A stretch of 64,000 nucleotides of DNA. It comes from Microthyrium microscopicum (taxonomy: Eukaryota > Ascomycota > Dothideomycetes > Microthyriales > Microthyriaceae). Both the position numbers and the translations under genes were made by a program. Positions within the stretch are counted from its first letter, which is position 1. Every line of letters begins with the position of its first letter. The notes under the pieces were generated by a model, which was not told the origin of the DNA, ran no database searches, and worked only from the letters and a program-made list of their open reading frames with translations. Location of the stretch: contig MU004246.1 in NCBI GenBank assembly GCA_010405405.1, positions 62,001 to 126,000 on the forward strand, given 5' to 3'. Shown here piece after piece: positions 43,508 to 54,122 of this stretch.

Positions 43508-44369
43508 ATGTATTTAACACTCATTTCTAGTGTCGCCCTTCTGGCAGCGAATGTACGAGCACATGGATCAGTGACTGCTTATACTATCGCTGGAAAAGAC
43601 TACCCAGGGTAAATTCCTCAAAGCATTACTAATATAGACTTTCCTAACGAAACCCCAGATATGAAGGCTTCTCGCCAAGCTCTGGCCCCCCGACAATCCA
43701 ACGCCAGTGGAAAGACTACAATCCCGTTACAAGCGTCAGTGACCCCAAACTACGCTGCAACGGCGGCACATCCGCGCCCTTGAACGCCCAAGTCGCCGCC
43801 GGCAGCACCGTCACCGCGAAATGGAAGCAATGGACACACCAACAAGGTCCAGTCATGGTCTGGATGTACAAGTGCGCCGGCGCATTCACTTCCTGTGATG
43901 GCTCAGGAAAGAGCTGGTTCAAGATTGACCAGGAAGGACTTAATGCGCCACCGCTCTCGAGTAATAACTGGGCGACGGGCAAGATTTATAAGGATAAGAA
44001 GTGGACGAGCAAGATTCCGGCGACGTTGCCTGCGGGTAATTATTTGATTAGGCATGAGATTATTGCGCTGCATCAGGCGAATAGTCCGCAGGTACGTTTG
44101 ATTTGTGCGTTGAAGGAGGAATGATACTGACGGTGATAGTTTTATGCTGAATGCGCTCAATTGGCTGTTACTGGAGGAGGAAGCGCGATGCCGTCTGGTC
44201 AGTATATGGCCAGCATTCCTGGTTATGCTACCGCGAATGATCCAGGCATTAAAGTAAGTATTTTCGCGACATTGGTTATGATTCTTCTAACATCAGCGTG
44301 CAGGTCGATGTGTACTCGTCCAAGGCTACAACTTACCAGCTTCCCGGTCCGGCTGTATGGAAGGGTTAG
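43508..44369 (+). CDS. AA9 lytic polysaccharide monooxygenase, secreted (237 aa)
   Basis: Copper enzyme that cleaves cellulose or other beta-glucans oxidatively outside the cell. Four exons: 43508-43608, 43659-44091, 44140-44253, 44304-44369, with frame kept. Residues 1-18 are a signal peptide ending NVRA; the mature protein starts HGSVTAY, so His1 of the copper histidine brace is in place. The second brace histidine is likely the one in KWKQWTHQQGPVMVWMYKC. GNYLIRHEIIALHQA and the axial-tyrosine block FYAECAQLAV are typical of AA9. It ends LPGPAVWKG with no cellulose-binding module. The start is the ATG next to the signal peptide; the longer upstream frame is not needed. The next gene is also a plant cell wall enzyme. 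Confidence 0.92.
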
Positions 44370-44874
44370 ATGGAGTTGAAGACTGTAAAGGTATGACTAT
44401 TTGCTCGCAATGTCTTGTATTAGAGCTAGTATCGCAATGATGGATTACTATGTAAATCGTTAACGAAGAAATATCCATTCATTGACAAAATCTCGGGTTG
44501 TTGGCTACTTTATTGTGTTCAGATGATGTCTGCCTGAGATCCTGACTCCTGATTCTACTTGATCATATCTTATAGCAGATCCAAAGAGCTAGCCCAGAGG
44601 CATAAATATCTAAAGTCCATGCGCTACCTATATGATGGCCAAATAATTAATAGAGACAGATATTTGCCACATAAGCGGAAGACCTATTGGTCCTTATATC
44701 CAATATCGGAAATATAGGGTCCAAATAGGCACTATAGACGAAACTGTACATCTTCTAGTGTACATCTACAACGTTTCTCCGCCCGTGCTATTCTACACTA
44801 GACCGTTGTCAACAATGTCTTGGACCATTGCTCCATCTGGTGCTTCATTCGGTTCGCCAGCATCAACAGACGCC
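44370..44874. other. intergenic region between LPMO and esterase genes
   Basis: About 500 bp with the promoter of the esterase gene. There is a palindromic AGACCTATTGGTCC-like stretch near 44,680. No gene was seen. Confidence 0.35.
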
Positions 44875-45777
44875 ATGATGAGGGCGACAATCGGATCCCT
44901 CCAGTCCTTTACACTATGCCTCTTAATTCTCATCCCCATGGTGCACGCCGGTGTTGTCATGCCCGGACTGAGGCGAGAATTCGCATTGCGACAGGAGAAG
45001 GCTCCAGAGTTTCTGCTTGCTGGTGACTCGACCACGGCTCCCACATCGGCTGGAGGAGGTGGATGGGGAGATGGATTTATTTCCATTTTAGCGAATGGTG
45101 CGAAGGGCGAGAACTTTGCGAGGAATGGACAGACGACTGTGAGCTTTCAGAAAGGTGGTCAATGGGGTAAACTCATGGATATGTTGAAGGGGACGGTTGG
45201 AAAGACCCGTGTTTATGTTACTATTCAGGTAAGAGCTCACTGACGATGGCATTTGCTGCGCTTGTTTACAAGAAATGTAGTTTGGGCATAACGACCAGAA
45301 AGAAAAGGCAGGGATCAGCGACACCGAGTTCAGTAATAACTTGAAGAAATTGGCTGGACAAGTCAAGTCAGCTGGCGGAGTGCCTGTGGGAAATTCGAAC
45401 TGAAGTAACCGATACACGCACTGACCGATTACTAGATACTTGTAACTCCTTTAACCCGACGAACATTCTCCGGCGGATCACCGACTGATAATCTGGCGAA
45501 GCAACGCGAACTTACACTATCTGCAGCCAAACAAGGTGGATATGATGTTATAGACTTGAATTCGGAGTCGAGAAGATATGTCAAAGCAATTGGGCAACAG
45601 GCGGCGAACAAGTACAACTTGAAAAGCGATGATTATACGCATCTGAATAAGCTTGGAAAGGATGTGTTTGGTCGCATGGTATCGGATCTCATCATCGAGC
45701 TCAAACCGGAGCTCAAGCAATACTTCAAGGCAGACCCAGCTATGAGTGCTGCTTTGAAGCAAGGCAAGCCAATTTAG
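44875..45777 (+). CDS. secreted SGNH/GDSL esterase, rhamnogalacturonan acetylesterase-like (CE12)
   Basis: Likely removes acetyl groups from rhamnogalacturonan or related pectin. Exons 44875-45228, 45281-45385, 45436-45777, frame kept. SGNH blocks in order: I = LLAGDSTTAP with the catalytic Ser, II = NFARNGQTT, III = FGHNDQKEKAG, V = DDYTHLNKLGKDVF with the catalytic Asp and His. The VPILVTPLTRR strand spans the second junction. The start at 44875 (or the ATG directly after it) puts a signal peptide (SFTLCLLILIPMVHA) at the N-terminus. An ATG 60 bp upstream in the same frame would place that segment inside the protein and is less likely. It is adjacent and co-oriented with the LPMO gene. Confidence 0.88.
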
Positions 45778-46154
45778 GCACAACTTAAACATCTGAGTGA
45801 ATCTAATAGACGGTACTTTGCACTTAGAAAAAAGTAATTTGATGCACTGCCAATAGTGCTATCGTACATCCGCAGCTATAGTTGCAGACAAAGATATGTC
45901 TACGTAACTACCAAAATACTGCTCCCACCTTTCGAGTGCTCATTTCTTTCCTTCCAGTAACTTCTGTGGTTTCAATTGTTGAGATCTTGAAGCTGTTGCT
46001 GGAGAAGGCTGACGCAAGGCTGGCCCTATCGTTGATTGGTCAATCGTTAGCCTCTCACGTGTGCGGCTCTGAAGCTTGGACAATTTCCTATCCTAACTTT
46101 TCCGTGACGAACTTCAAGCAGTACGGAACTAGCTGACGATTCCATGCCCACAAG
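45778..46154. other. intergenic region before the bL19m gene
   Basis: It holds the 3' flank of the esterase gene and the promoter of the ribosomal protein gene. Nothing else was recognised. Confidence 0.35.
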
Positions 46155-47101
46155 ATGTCGCCATCAAATATGCCCATACTACGGTCATACTTCGCGACAG
46201 GCTTTCGTTCAGTCTCAATTCATACCCCCATTCGTCGATTCGTCCAATTGCGCTCGCACGATACTCTCGATTCCGCCTCCAGACTTCAACAAAGTGTGGA
46301 CCAGATATCTCTCATCAATTCAGATCATTCGCGGACCAAAATCAATAGACAACTCAATGTCGATGATTCAATAAACATGGTGACGCCAGAGTCTGGCCGC
46401 AAGGTGAATGAGCCAGAAGGATGGCAACTCCCAATACAGATCCTGCCTAGGCGAAGAAGGGGTGTCAAACTATTTTCTCGTCGAAGTAAGCGTTCCTCTT
46501 CATAACTTTAAACTAGGCTAATTCGCTCTTCTAGAGGAACAACCGATCAGGATCGTTGCTCCAGGTCCCTCCATCGTCAAACGCTGCCCCGAGCCAGTCA
46601 AGAAAACCATCGCCGATTTCGTATCCGAATTGGACCCAACAGGCGCGCGAACACAATTACTGTCTTTAAAGAACCCCGAAGCCATACAGCCCCGGGATAT
46701 AGTCCTTGTGCGGACCAGGGACGGCGACCCATTTGCTGGGGTTGTCATCCGAATCAATCGAAATGCGCCAAATGTATCACTTTTGCTTCGGAATACTGTG
46801 TTGGGTACTGGTATTGAAAGAGAGTTTAAAATCTTGTCACCCAATGTGACTGGCATTGAGATTGTGCAGAGGGCACCAAAGAAGCCCAAGCAGATCCGGT
46901 TGTACTACATGAGGTATGTTTGTATATGATGTTTAGTGATGAAGTGACTAATACAATTACAGACAAGCTAAACATGATATCGGCTCTGTCGATAACATTG
47001 TACGACAATATCTCAAGGTTAAATCTTCAGCAACTGCTGGCAGAATCGTTCTTACCAGTAATAAGAACCAGCAACAGAAGTCCAAGAAGAAGAAGAGGTA
47101 G
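46155..47101 (+). CDS. IMG1: mitochondrial large-subunit ribosomal protein bL19m
   Basis: Component of the mitochondrial 54S ribosomal subunit. Three exons: 46155-46485, 46535-46913, 46963-47101, frame kept (phases 1 and 2). Residues 1-30 form an Arg/Ser-rich presequence (LRSYFATGFRSVSIHTPIRR). The bL19 domain lies at about 150-245, with the family blocks PRDIVLVRTRDGDPFAGVVI, NTVLGTGIEREFKI, SPNVTGIEIVQRA and KQIRLYYMRQAKHDIGSV, the last spanning the second junction. The C-terminus is a lysine-rich tail (QQQKSKKKKR). The domain is normal in length. The N-terminal 100 residues are a mitochondrial extension. Confidence 0.92.
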
Positions 47102-47510
47102 AGGTTATGCCTAATACCAATACCTGCGCCATATTCACATGCACATACCCTCAAAATAACTGTCAATATAGTGTACAATATAACCTTATCATCAGAAGGT
47201 CGTCGTAGACCATTGACGTGATGACAGTGACAAACGCAGTCACTTCTGCGGAATCAAGTTAGCTAAAAACAACAGAAGTACGCCTTGACAAACTCATATC
47301 TGGAAAGTGTTTGCTATTATCACCAGGAGAGCTCCAATCATCAACAGATCTCTTTCTAACCGTACTACCATATATCATTTGCGTTTGCATGATGCAGGCA
47401 ACACGCAAACACAAAACCAACACTTTTCTGCACATACGATGTGCATATTTATATGATGACACTGGGTCCCAGACATCACTAAGTTATGACTTACTCACTG
47501 CCAACACAGC
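47102..47510. other. intergenic region before the 47,511 gene
   Basis: About 400 bp, with no recognisable gene or repeat. Confidence 0.35.
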
Positions 47511-49490
47511 ATGCTCTTTTGGATTTTACTGCCTGCAATCTTCACCATGGCGATGTTCGCGCACCTGTTTGGCCCACCGGCCAACAACAACCCTCAACTG
47601 CCATATACGATCGCATGGATCCTGGTCGTTCTCTCTACAGGCTTCGGAGTCGTGAGATACTTTGTCACACGAGCTCGACCACTTAGCCGCCGGGTCCATT
47701 TTCCACCGCCTTCGCCATCTGAGTCACCAGGACCGGTGGAGCAACAAGCGACCAACATCGAAGATCCGCCGATGGAAAGACTCTACGGACGATCTCACCC
47801 GGAACGGGAAGATTGGCCTTCTCCTCCCTTTCCGAACACCACTAATAGACATCGGGGCTTCGAACGTAGACTCAACTTCCCCCGACGACCTCATCCGATT
47901 GAAGGTGGAGGAGCTTACGGTGGCGAGTTGGATGGCAATGAATTTTATGGTCAAGGTTTCCATGCTCCGATCTATGGTGTCATTCCTGGAAGACTTTCTC
48001 ACCCAGGCCCATATCAAGCCCATAGGATGAGAGGCGGTGGTGGCGACGATGGCGATGAAGGCGATGAAGATTTTCGCGGGATGTTCGACCAGGCTTTATC
48101 ACATCAACTGGAGGCACACCGAGATCAGACTGGAAGATCTGCTGAAAACATGAACAACCCAAATACGGCCGGACATTTGCTTCAACGGCATGAAGTCTCT
48201 CGTCTACCTCGTCACTATCTACCGCATGCGCCAGGCGTAAACTTCGTGAATGATCCAGTCAGTAACACAACATGGCCAGTCAATCAAATGTATCCTGGTG
48301 CCACATATGAAGACGCGATCATTGATGATTCACCTAACCATGATCAGCAATTTGGATACCAGTCTTCTGGCCAGCAGCATCTCGGTCATGAATTTCCTCC
48401 AGGACCTCGGGAAAGACAGAGGCGCAACGCTGTAGATCATGGCAGACCTGGCTTTGGCGGGCAAACACCTCTACCAAGAGAGCTGCATCAAAGGTCAAAT
48501 GGTTATCATGCTAACGATCCTTCTCATGGCCAATTCCTGCATCCGATCCTAATCTCTGCCGCCCCTACACCTTACAACGATCCATATGTTCTGCAGCCAA
48601 CAATCCAGCCTCCCTGGACTCAATTTCATCCTGAACATCAGAGTAGTGAATATCCAACTCCTGGAGCCAATGTCCCCTCCCAACAACATCACACCCGCGG
48701 CAACTATCGACCCAGCTCGAATGTAATGCTGGCAGACATGTCACTGCCGTGTCCTCACTGTAATCGTTTTGGCATTAATGCGGTAGTCTATTGTCCATAT
48801 CATCATCCTGGCCATTCTTGTGCAGAATCTTGGCGGATGGGCAGGCTTTGCGGCATACGCGCGCAAGACGGGTTCGTCACATCGATTAACTTGGAAGATA
48901 CTAGTGACGAGCGTTCCCATTTTACTACGCAGCAAAACCAAACGCAACCACCATCTTTTGAAGCTATCCCACTTCGGAATGCTAATGTTCCAGGGTTCCA
49001 GCCGTGGTATATTCCACCTGCCAATATCGATAATAGTCGGTTTCAGGACGCCGGGAGAGGCGGCAAACTCGACCCCTCATCAGCTGGACCGTCGAGTTTC
49101 CAAGGCATTACACCTATCGAAGGCCCTGGAACGGCAACAGCCTATAATCATAATGGACGTGGTCTCCCGCCATCATGGGGTGATCCTCAAGACAATAGGC
49201 CAATGTTGCCAATGGACGCGCCACGGATTCCAAGAACTCGCCTCAGGGCCTATCAGCCTCCTACACACTCGCAGGTCCCCGGTGGCTGGTCTGCTCTCGA
49301 TGCCCAGGGAAGCTATCATGCGCCTACTCCGTTTACATATTCAGCATGGCGCGAGGCTCGGTCAAGGACGCTGCCAAGGCGTACACCTCAAACACTGCAA
49401 CGCCTTCAAAGTATACAGCAAGCACAAAGAGAAAGAGACATGTACCATTGGGACAATTCCTGGGAATATGGTCCTCGTGGCCCGTACTGA
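47511..49490 (+). CDS. membrane protein with a disordered tail and a Cys/His knot, unknown (659 aa)
   Basis: Single exon. Two hydrophobic segments at about 1-21 (LFWILLPAIFTMAMFAHLF) and 32-53 (YTIAWILVVLSTGFGVVRYF) suggest membrane anchoring at the N-terminus. The rest is low complexity, rich in Pro, His, Gly, Asn and Arg, with an acidic GGGDDGDEGDEDF run near 180. At about 420-455 there is a compact Cys/His cluster, LPCPHCNRFG then YCPYHHPGHSC and RLCG, in which C-x2-C and C-x4-H-x2-H-x-C could bind zinc. It does not match the RING or zinc-ribbon spacing that I know. The family is not recognised. Confidence 0.72.
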   Translation: MLFWILLPAIFTMAMFAHLFGPPANNNPQLPYTIAWILVVLSTGFGVVRYFVTRARPLSRRVHFPPPSPSESPGPVEQQATNIEDPPMERLYGRSHPEREDWPSPPFPNTTNRHRGFERRLNFPRRPHPIEGGGAYGGELDGNEFYGQGFHAPIYGVIPGRLSHPGPYQAHRMRGGGGDDGDEGDEDFRGMFDQALSHQLEAHRDQTGRSAENMNNPNTAGHLLQRHEVSRLPRHYLPHAPGVNFVNDPVSNTTWPVNQMYPGATYEDAIIDDSPNHDQQFGYQSSGQQHLGHEFPPGPRERQRRNAVDHGRPGFGGQTPLPRELHQRSNGYHANDPSHGQFLHPILISAAPTPYNDPYVLQPTIQPPWTQFHPEHQSSEYPTPGANVPSQQHHTRGNYRPSSNVMLADMSLPCPHCNRFGINAVVYCPYHHPGHSCAESWRMGRLCGIRAQDGFVTSINLEDTSDERSHFTTQQNQTQPPSFEAIPLRNANVPGFQPWYIPPANIDNSRFQDAGRGGKLDPSSAGPSSFQGITPIEGPGTATAYNHNGRGLPPSWGDPQDNRPMLPMDAPRIPRTRLRAYQPPTHSQVPGGWSALDAQGSYHAPTPFTYSAWREARSRTLPRRTPQTLQRLQSIQQAQRERDMYHWDNSWEYGPRGPY

Positions 49491-50056
49491 CCTCTCGTAT
49501 GATAATGATTTTGTTGCGAGTAGAATTTCACGATAGTCATCGGTTTCGCAAGGTCTTCCGTTTGATGAATACATTGCTGGCTATGATGACTTGGACTTCG
49601 AAAAAAATGTGTAGCATACTGGAGTTTGCCACGCACTAAGCCACTACAATATGCTCTGTTGACCCAGTACTCTCGTTGTCAATGAACAATTTGTTTCCTG
49701 ATACAAAGCAGTCTATCAAAAGTGATTAGGTGACTCGTGAGATATAGTAACAAAATTGAGACCTGAGATATAATCAAAGGCTGAATCCACTTTGGAGGCT
49801 TCGATTACACTCCCACGCTGAGAAGATGCATTCGCCCTTGGTATGCATAACGCAGCCTTGATACATCAGTTACTTGCAAGGATCAGCAAGCTCGACAGCT
49901 TCAGCCTCAGGTGGCCGCCGGTCAGCTTACTACTTTGACACTTGTCTCGGAAAATGTCCTCACAGGATCAATATCACTAGCATGAATCAAACTTCTAGTA
50001 ATCAATTTCCTTAGCCACCTGGTTTCTTCATATCGAACTTACGAGAACTCTAAAGC
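49491..50056. other. intergenic region, 47,511 gene 3' flank and 50,057 gene promoter
   Basis: About 570 bp; nothing recognised. Confidence 0.35.
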
Positions 50057-51355
50057 ATGGCAACGGTGAATCCCTCGATCAATTCGTCCAGCCTTTTTCG
50101 CACATCTGTCCCCACAAAGTCCGAAGATCCACGAGCTTGGTACCTGAGAAATGGACAGATTGCAAAGCCTCCATGGATTGTAGTCAGCCATTTTGTTCCG
50201 GACCAAATATGTCGACACCTGATGAGAAAGAAGAAGAACGCGGCAATTGCCGTGAAGTTCGTTAAATACAACGACCCACCAGACAAAATTACCAACATGG
50301 AAGGCGTTTTGCACTCATTCATCACGCCGATTGTCAACACTACCATGCATGGAGACTATCAATGGCAAGGAGGACATGGAATCTACGAATTTGGTTCTCG
50401 AGAGGGCTACCAGCTAGGACGAAGAGTATTGCTTAGTGCACTGGTTCAGCAAGATTTTGAGGATGACAAAGTCGTTGTCAGGCTTGTGCTATTGGAAGAA
50501 ACCCAAGTTGTTGGCTCTTCCAAATTTCCACAAATACCAGATACTCAGGCAAAACAAAACGACGACACCCGGCGGCACTATGATAGACAACTGAGGAAGT
50601 ACTTAGTATATCATCTGACATCGAGTCATTCTCTTCCAGCTGCCGGCTCAGTGAGCAGTACTAGCACCATGAGCGTTTCTCAGACCATTCAGTTCCTTGC
50701 CGATACAATAGAGCATCATTCAGGGGGTGATATTGACGCTCGCATGAGAAATCGATACATCCATCACAAAAACTCTCTTCTTTCCTTGGAGATCATGTTC
50801 CGAACGGCGTTCCATCAGCTGAGAAATGAATTCTTTGGGCTTGAAAAGGTCAGCCGTGCACAAGGCTATGTCTATACATTCAATCCACCCGCAATATTCG
50901 CCAGGTTCTTCAACTCTCCCGGCACTCGTGTAACACCCGGCACCGAGTTGATGAGCCGCATTCATGTAGTTGCTTTGAAGTATTTGGCGTCATTCGTTTC
51001 CCTGAGGGGATGTAGATGTTTTGCCTGGAGCGATTTCTCGTCGCCAACGATCATGCCGCTCATTCGGAAAGCGCTGGCCGGTCGACCACATATCGTCGTA
51101 AGGCGCATGAGTGAGTTGTTTATTGACAGAGGAATCAAACAGCAAAGCGGTGAGGGACTTTATGTACCTCCCGAGGGAGCAAGAGGTGCGATGTTAGTGA
51201 TTCATAACAATAGTGATGCTTTTGGTCAAAATATTGAGACAGAATGGTCTGGAGGTAGCTTAGATGGTGTTATAGGATCTTACTCAAGTGCTGCGGCGAG
51301 CCTGTTGAGACAGCGGAGTGATCTTTGTGATAACATTATCCGAACTCCAGCATAA
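50057..51355 (+). CDS. unrecognised protein with a conserved-looking C-terminal half (432 aa)
   Basis: Single exon, intronless. No signal peptide or membrane segment. The C-terminal half looks like a folded domain: SRIHVVALKYLASFVSLRG, CFAWSDFSSPTIMPLIRKAL, GLYVPPEGARGAMLVIHNN, SDAFGQNIETEWSGGSLDGV. The last blocks recall the DUF4804-type family, which occurs in some bacteria and fungi, but I cannot confirm this from the sequence alone. The N-terminal 200 residues show nothing familiar. It lies beside two other unrecognised genes on the same strand. No function is assigned. Confidence 0.65.
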   Translation: MATVNPSINSSSLFRTSVPTKSEDPRAWYLRNGQIAKPPWIVVSHFVPDQICRHLMRKKKNAAIAVKFVKYNDPPDKITNMEGVLHSFITPIVNTTMHGDYQWQGGHGIYEFGSREGYQLGRRVLLSALVQQDFEDDKVVVRLVLLEETQVVGSSKFPQIPDTQAKQNDDTRRHYDRQLRKYLVYHLTSSHSLPAAGSVSSTSTMSVSQTIQFLADTIEHHSGGDIDARMRNRYIHHKNSLLSLEIMFRTAFHQLRNEFFGLEKVSRAQGYVYTFNPPAIFARFFNSPGTRVTPGTELMSRIHVVALKYLASFVSLRGCRCFAWSDFSSPTIMPLIRKALAGRPHIVVRRMSELFIDRGIKQQSGEGLYVPPEGARGAMLVIHNNSDAFGQNIETEWSGGSLDGVIGSYSSAAASLLRQRSDLCDNIIRTPA

Positions 51356-51868
51356 ACTCAGATAGTTAAGTGCCAAAATCTTGAAAGTCCTTTTTTGAAG
51401 TCGTACAAATGGATTCTATCGATTAGTAGAACTTTGATTGCTAAGACTCAGTGATCTTGAAAGTCTAGAACGTAGTAAGAAATCCGATATCCCCATAAGG
51501 GTCTGTTCTTGAAGAGACATGCCAACACAAACTTGAAATGAGCACCTCAGTCAACGATCGAACATAAATGTCAGTCATGACCATGGAGATGGTAGATCCG
51601 CATTTTAGATGTTTCGGATATTTACGTGTTAGGAAGAGCTATTTGATGCTTGTAACACGATAGCTGTTGCCTGAATATAATCGTGATCAATATCGAGAGT
51701 GTTGAGCAGCTTTACATCTGTCTGAGATGAGGATCAAACTTGATTGCGATGACACTTTCGTTAATTTCTTTCAATGATATATAGCCTGGCTCATGACTTC
51801 CATGTAGAAAGAGGAATAGACCTGTGACAAATAAAAAAACTCCAGCATACAGACGAACATACGAAAGA
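51356..51868. other. intergenic region before the 51,869 gene
   Basis: About 510 bp, AT-rich; nothing recognised. Confidence 0.35.
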
Positions 51869-54018
51869 ATGAGTTCTCGTACTAGTCGAAGACGGTCTGG
51901 TGGGTTATATTCTCATATAAGGCAGGCTTTATCGTCGTCTAATGGGTCTGAATCTCCTTTAGAGCGCGTTCGAAACCTTGAACGCGATACTTCGCCAGCG
52001 GCCGTCTTAAATTTAGGTGGCGCAACCGTTGAATTTTATGCCAGACAGCCGTCCTCACAGGACGATGATACTTCAAGTCCGCTTGATAAGGTAGACAAAA
52101 CAAGTGGCGACTCATCGCCTACCAACCCAAGAAGGCTGACTCATTCTGATGGGGACCCTATGAACGGTTCGGGCCCCAGATCAGATCCTTCTTCAAGCCC
52201 ACTCAGCCAGAATGACAACGACCAGGAAGAATCATCGAGTTCTTCAAGTGGCAGCCCAGAATGGGGACGGCCATCCATGGAAGAGGAACAGCAGGCTTTT
52301 GAAGATGAGCAGATGAGAAAAGATATGGAGCATGGGAAGGTAAAATGGAAGAAAAGTTGGGAACGACTGAGAGCACTTCGAGGCGGAGGACCAAGTCTTG
52401 CTGATTTTGAAGCTCTCTTCCTAGACCCGTCAGATCTTGATTCCAACGTTTCCCTATCTCTTCTTGAAGAGCTATGGAACACTTCGGAATCCGACGAGAA
52501 GTATGATATCAATGAGAGGGATTCGTGGGCGTTTCGAGATGGGCCAACTCGCCATGGAGTCAGATTCAGCCCAGCTAATAGTCTACGTCCTGCCTCTCGG
52601 AGAGGGGAGCTTACTGGCATGCATGATCAATATGCGGATACCAGACGATTCGCCAGACACAGGCCTTCTGGAGCTCCATGGCTTTTCCGTAAACAGCCTC
52701 ATATTGTAGGACGGCGTGAATCTCATGTCCCGCGATCCGGTTTGACGCATCAAGAGATCATGGACGTCCTCACGGCAAGATATGTTCATCTGCTGATGAA
52801 TGAAAAAGTCGCTCACGAAGTACCTCCCGAAAAAATAGTGAGAAGAAGACCAGTCTCATCGCGGTCTTATTCACAATATGCCGACGAAGACGACACTTAT
52901 GGACCAGCTATCCGACTTCACAGGACAATACGGCAACAACCTTCCCCAGGGGAATCATCATCCTCACAGCCCAATAATACAGCCGCCCACCAAAACACCA
53001 TGGACCGACTCAAGAGCAATCCCAAAGGCAAAGCACCAGCCTCATCTCCATCCAACAAACCGAATCCCGCACGTACGCCATCCGCCCGCACTCCAATCGA
53101 GCAACTTGTCCTCACCCGCGCCCAAGCAGTCGGTATCGGCAACGCCAACCTCACGCCCCTGCAGCTCAAGAATCTCGCGAGCGTCCTCACCAAATGGGCG
53201 GTCAGTCGCGAAGAGCACCCACCCTATCCCTACCGCGACTTTGGCACCGAGCACGACATTGACATATTCAACCAAATCTTCACGCGCTGGCGACCATTTC
53301 CGCTCGCTTCCGAAGCACGCGAGTACCTCAAGCGCACTGTGCCCGATCTGCCTAAGCGCGCGAATTGGAACTGGAAGCGGCAGCAGGGTGATCGTGATAC
53401 GTTGACAACGCTGCATGGGAGTTTGACGGAGACGATTTTAGGACCGGGGGTGGCGCCGCGAGCGAAGAAGGGTTTGCGTTTGAATGGTGGAGCATTCAAG
53501 ACTCGAAAAGCCGGTGCGACTTCAGTGCCATCGGGCGATGCGGATGATGATCGTGGGCGAAGATCTGGTGCGCCTTCGCCAGTGGCACCGCCGACGAACG
53601 GGTGTAGTGAGAACAGGCATCGCGCGCGAGTAGATTCTGATTCATCGATGGAAACGTGGTTTCCTGGTCGTGCAAGGGAGGGAAGAAGTGATGGTGGTGC
53701 GTAACTTCCTGACTTCTCTGACAGCGTTTGGGAGAAGATAATGAGATGGTGTTGTGAAGTTATGCTAAAAGGTTAATAGTAGATGATGTCCAGCTAGATG
53801 CAGCTGATGTGAAGGAAATGGTTGATGATGCTAGATTGATGGCACCAAGTGACGATGAGTTGCAGGCTGCTGTCAGAGGCCATCGCTACCCGCTCAATAA
53901 AGCGGTTAGAGAAACAATGGGCACGACGAGAGTCTCTGCTTTGGACATGGCACAGCAGATTCAAGAAGCAAAGAAAGCCTGTAGAAAGAAGAAGCAGAAG
54001 CCCAGATGGCACTGGTAG
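51869..54018 (+). CDS. disordered Arg/Ser-rich protein, unknown (688 aa, two exons)
   Basis: Exons 51869-53696 and 53780-54018. The intron has GTGCGT and TTAATAG boundaries with matching phase, so the product does not end at the TAA just inside the intron. The first ATG is at 51869; the frame upstream opens with GTG. Residues 1-200 are charged and disordered (SRTSRRRSGG, acidic EESSSSSSGS). A part near 430-530 looks folded: PIEQLVLTRAQAVGIGNANL, LKNLASVLTKWAVSREE, FNQIFTRWRPFPLASEA, REYLKRTVPDLPKRANWNW. The last exon is helical and charged with a Lys/Arg tail (KKACRKKKQKPRWHW), a possible nuclear signal. The family is not recognised. Confidence 0.72.
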
Positions 54019-54122
54019 AGCCGGAAGTTTCCAATCCGGATGCTTTATTTCTTTTGTAGCTAGAAGTTTGGGTATCTCAAATATCAGTATTACTCTTTAC
54101 ACTTGCATATCGTACACATGTT

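Noticed and set aside
48820-49536. 238-codon plus-strand frame
   Set aside because: It lies in another phase of the 47,511 gene, in low-complexity Pro/His sequence, with no motif of its own.
53697-53779. Stop codon that would end the 51,869 protein early
   Set aside because: It lies within an intron with GT and AG boundaries and matching phase; the downstream frame continues in a plausible exon.
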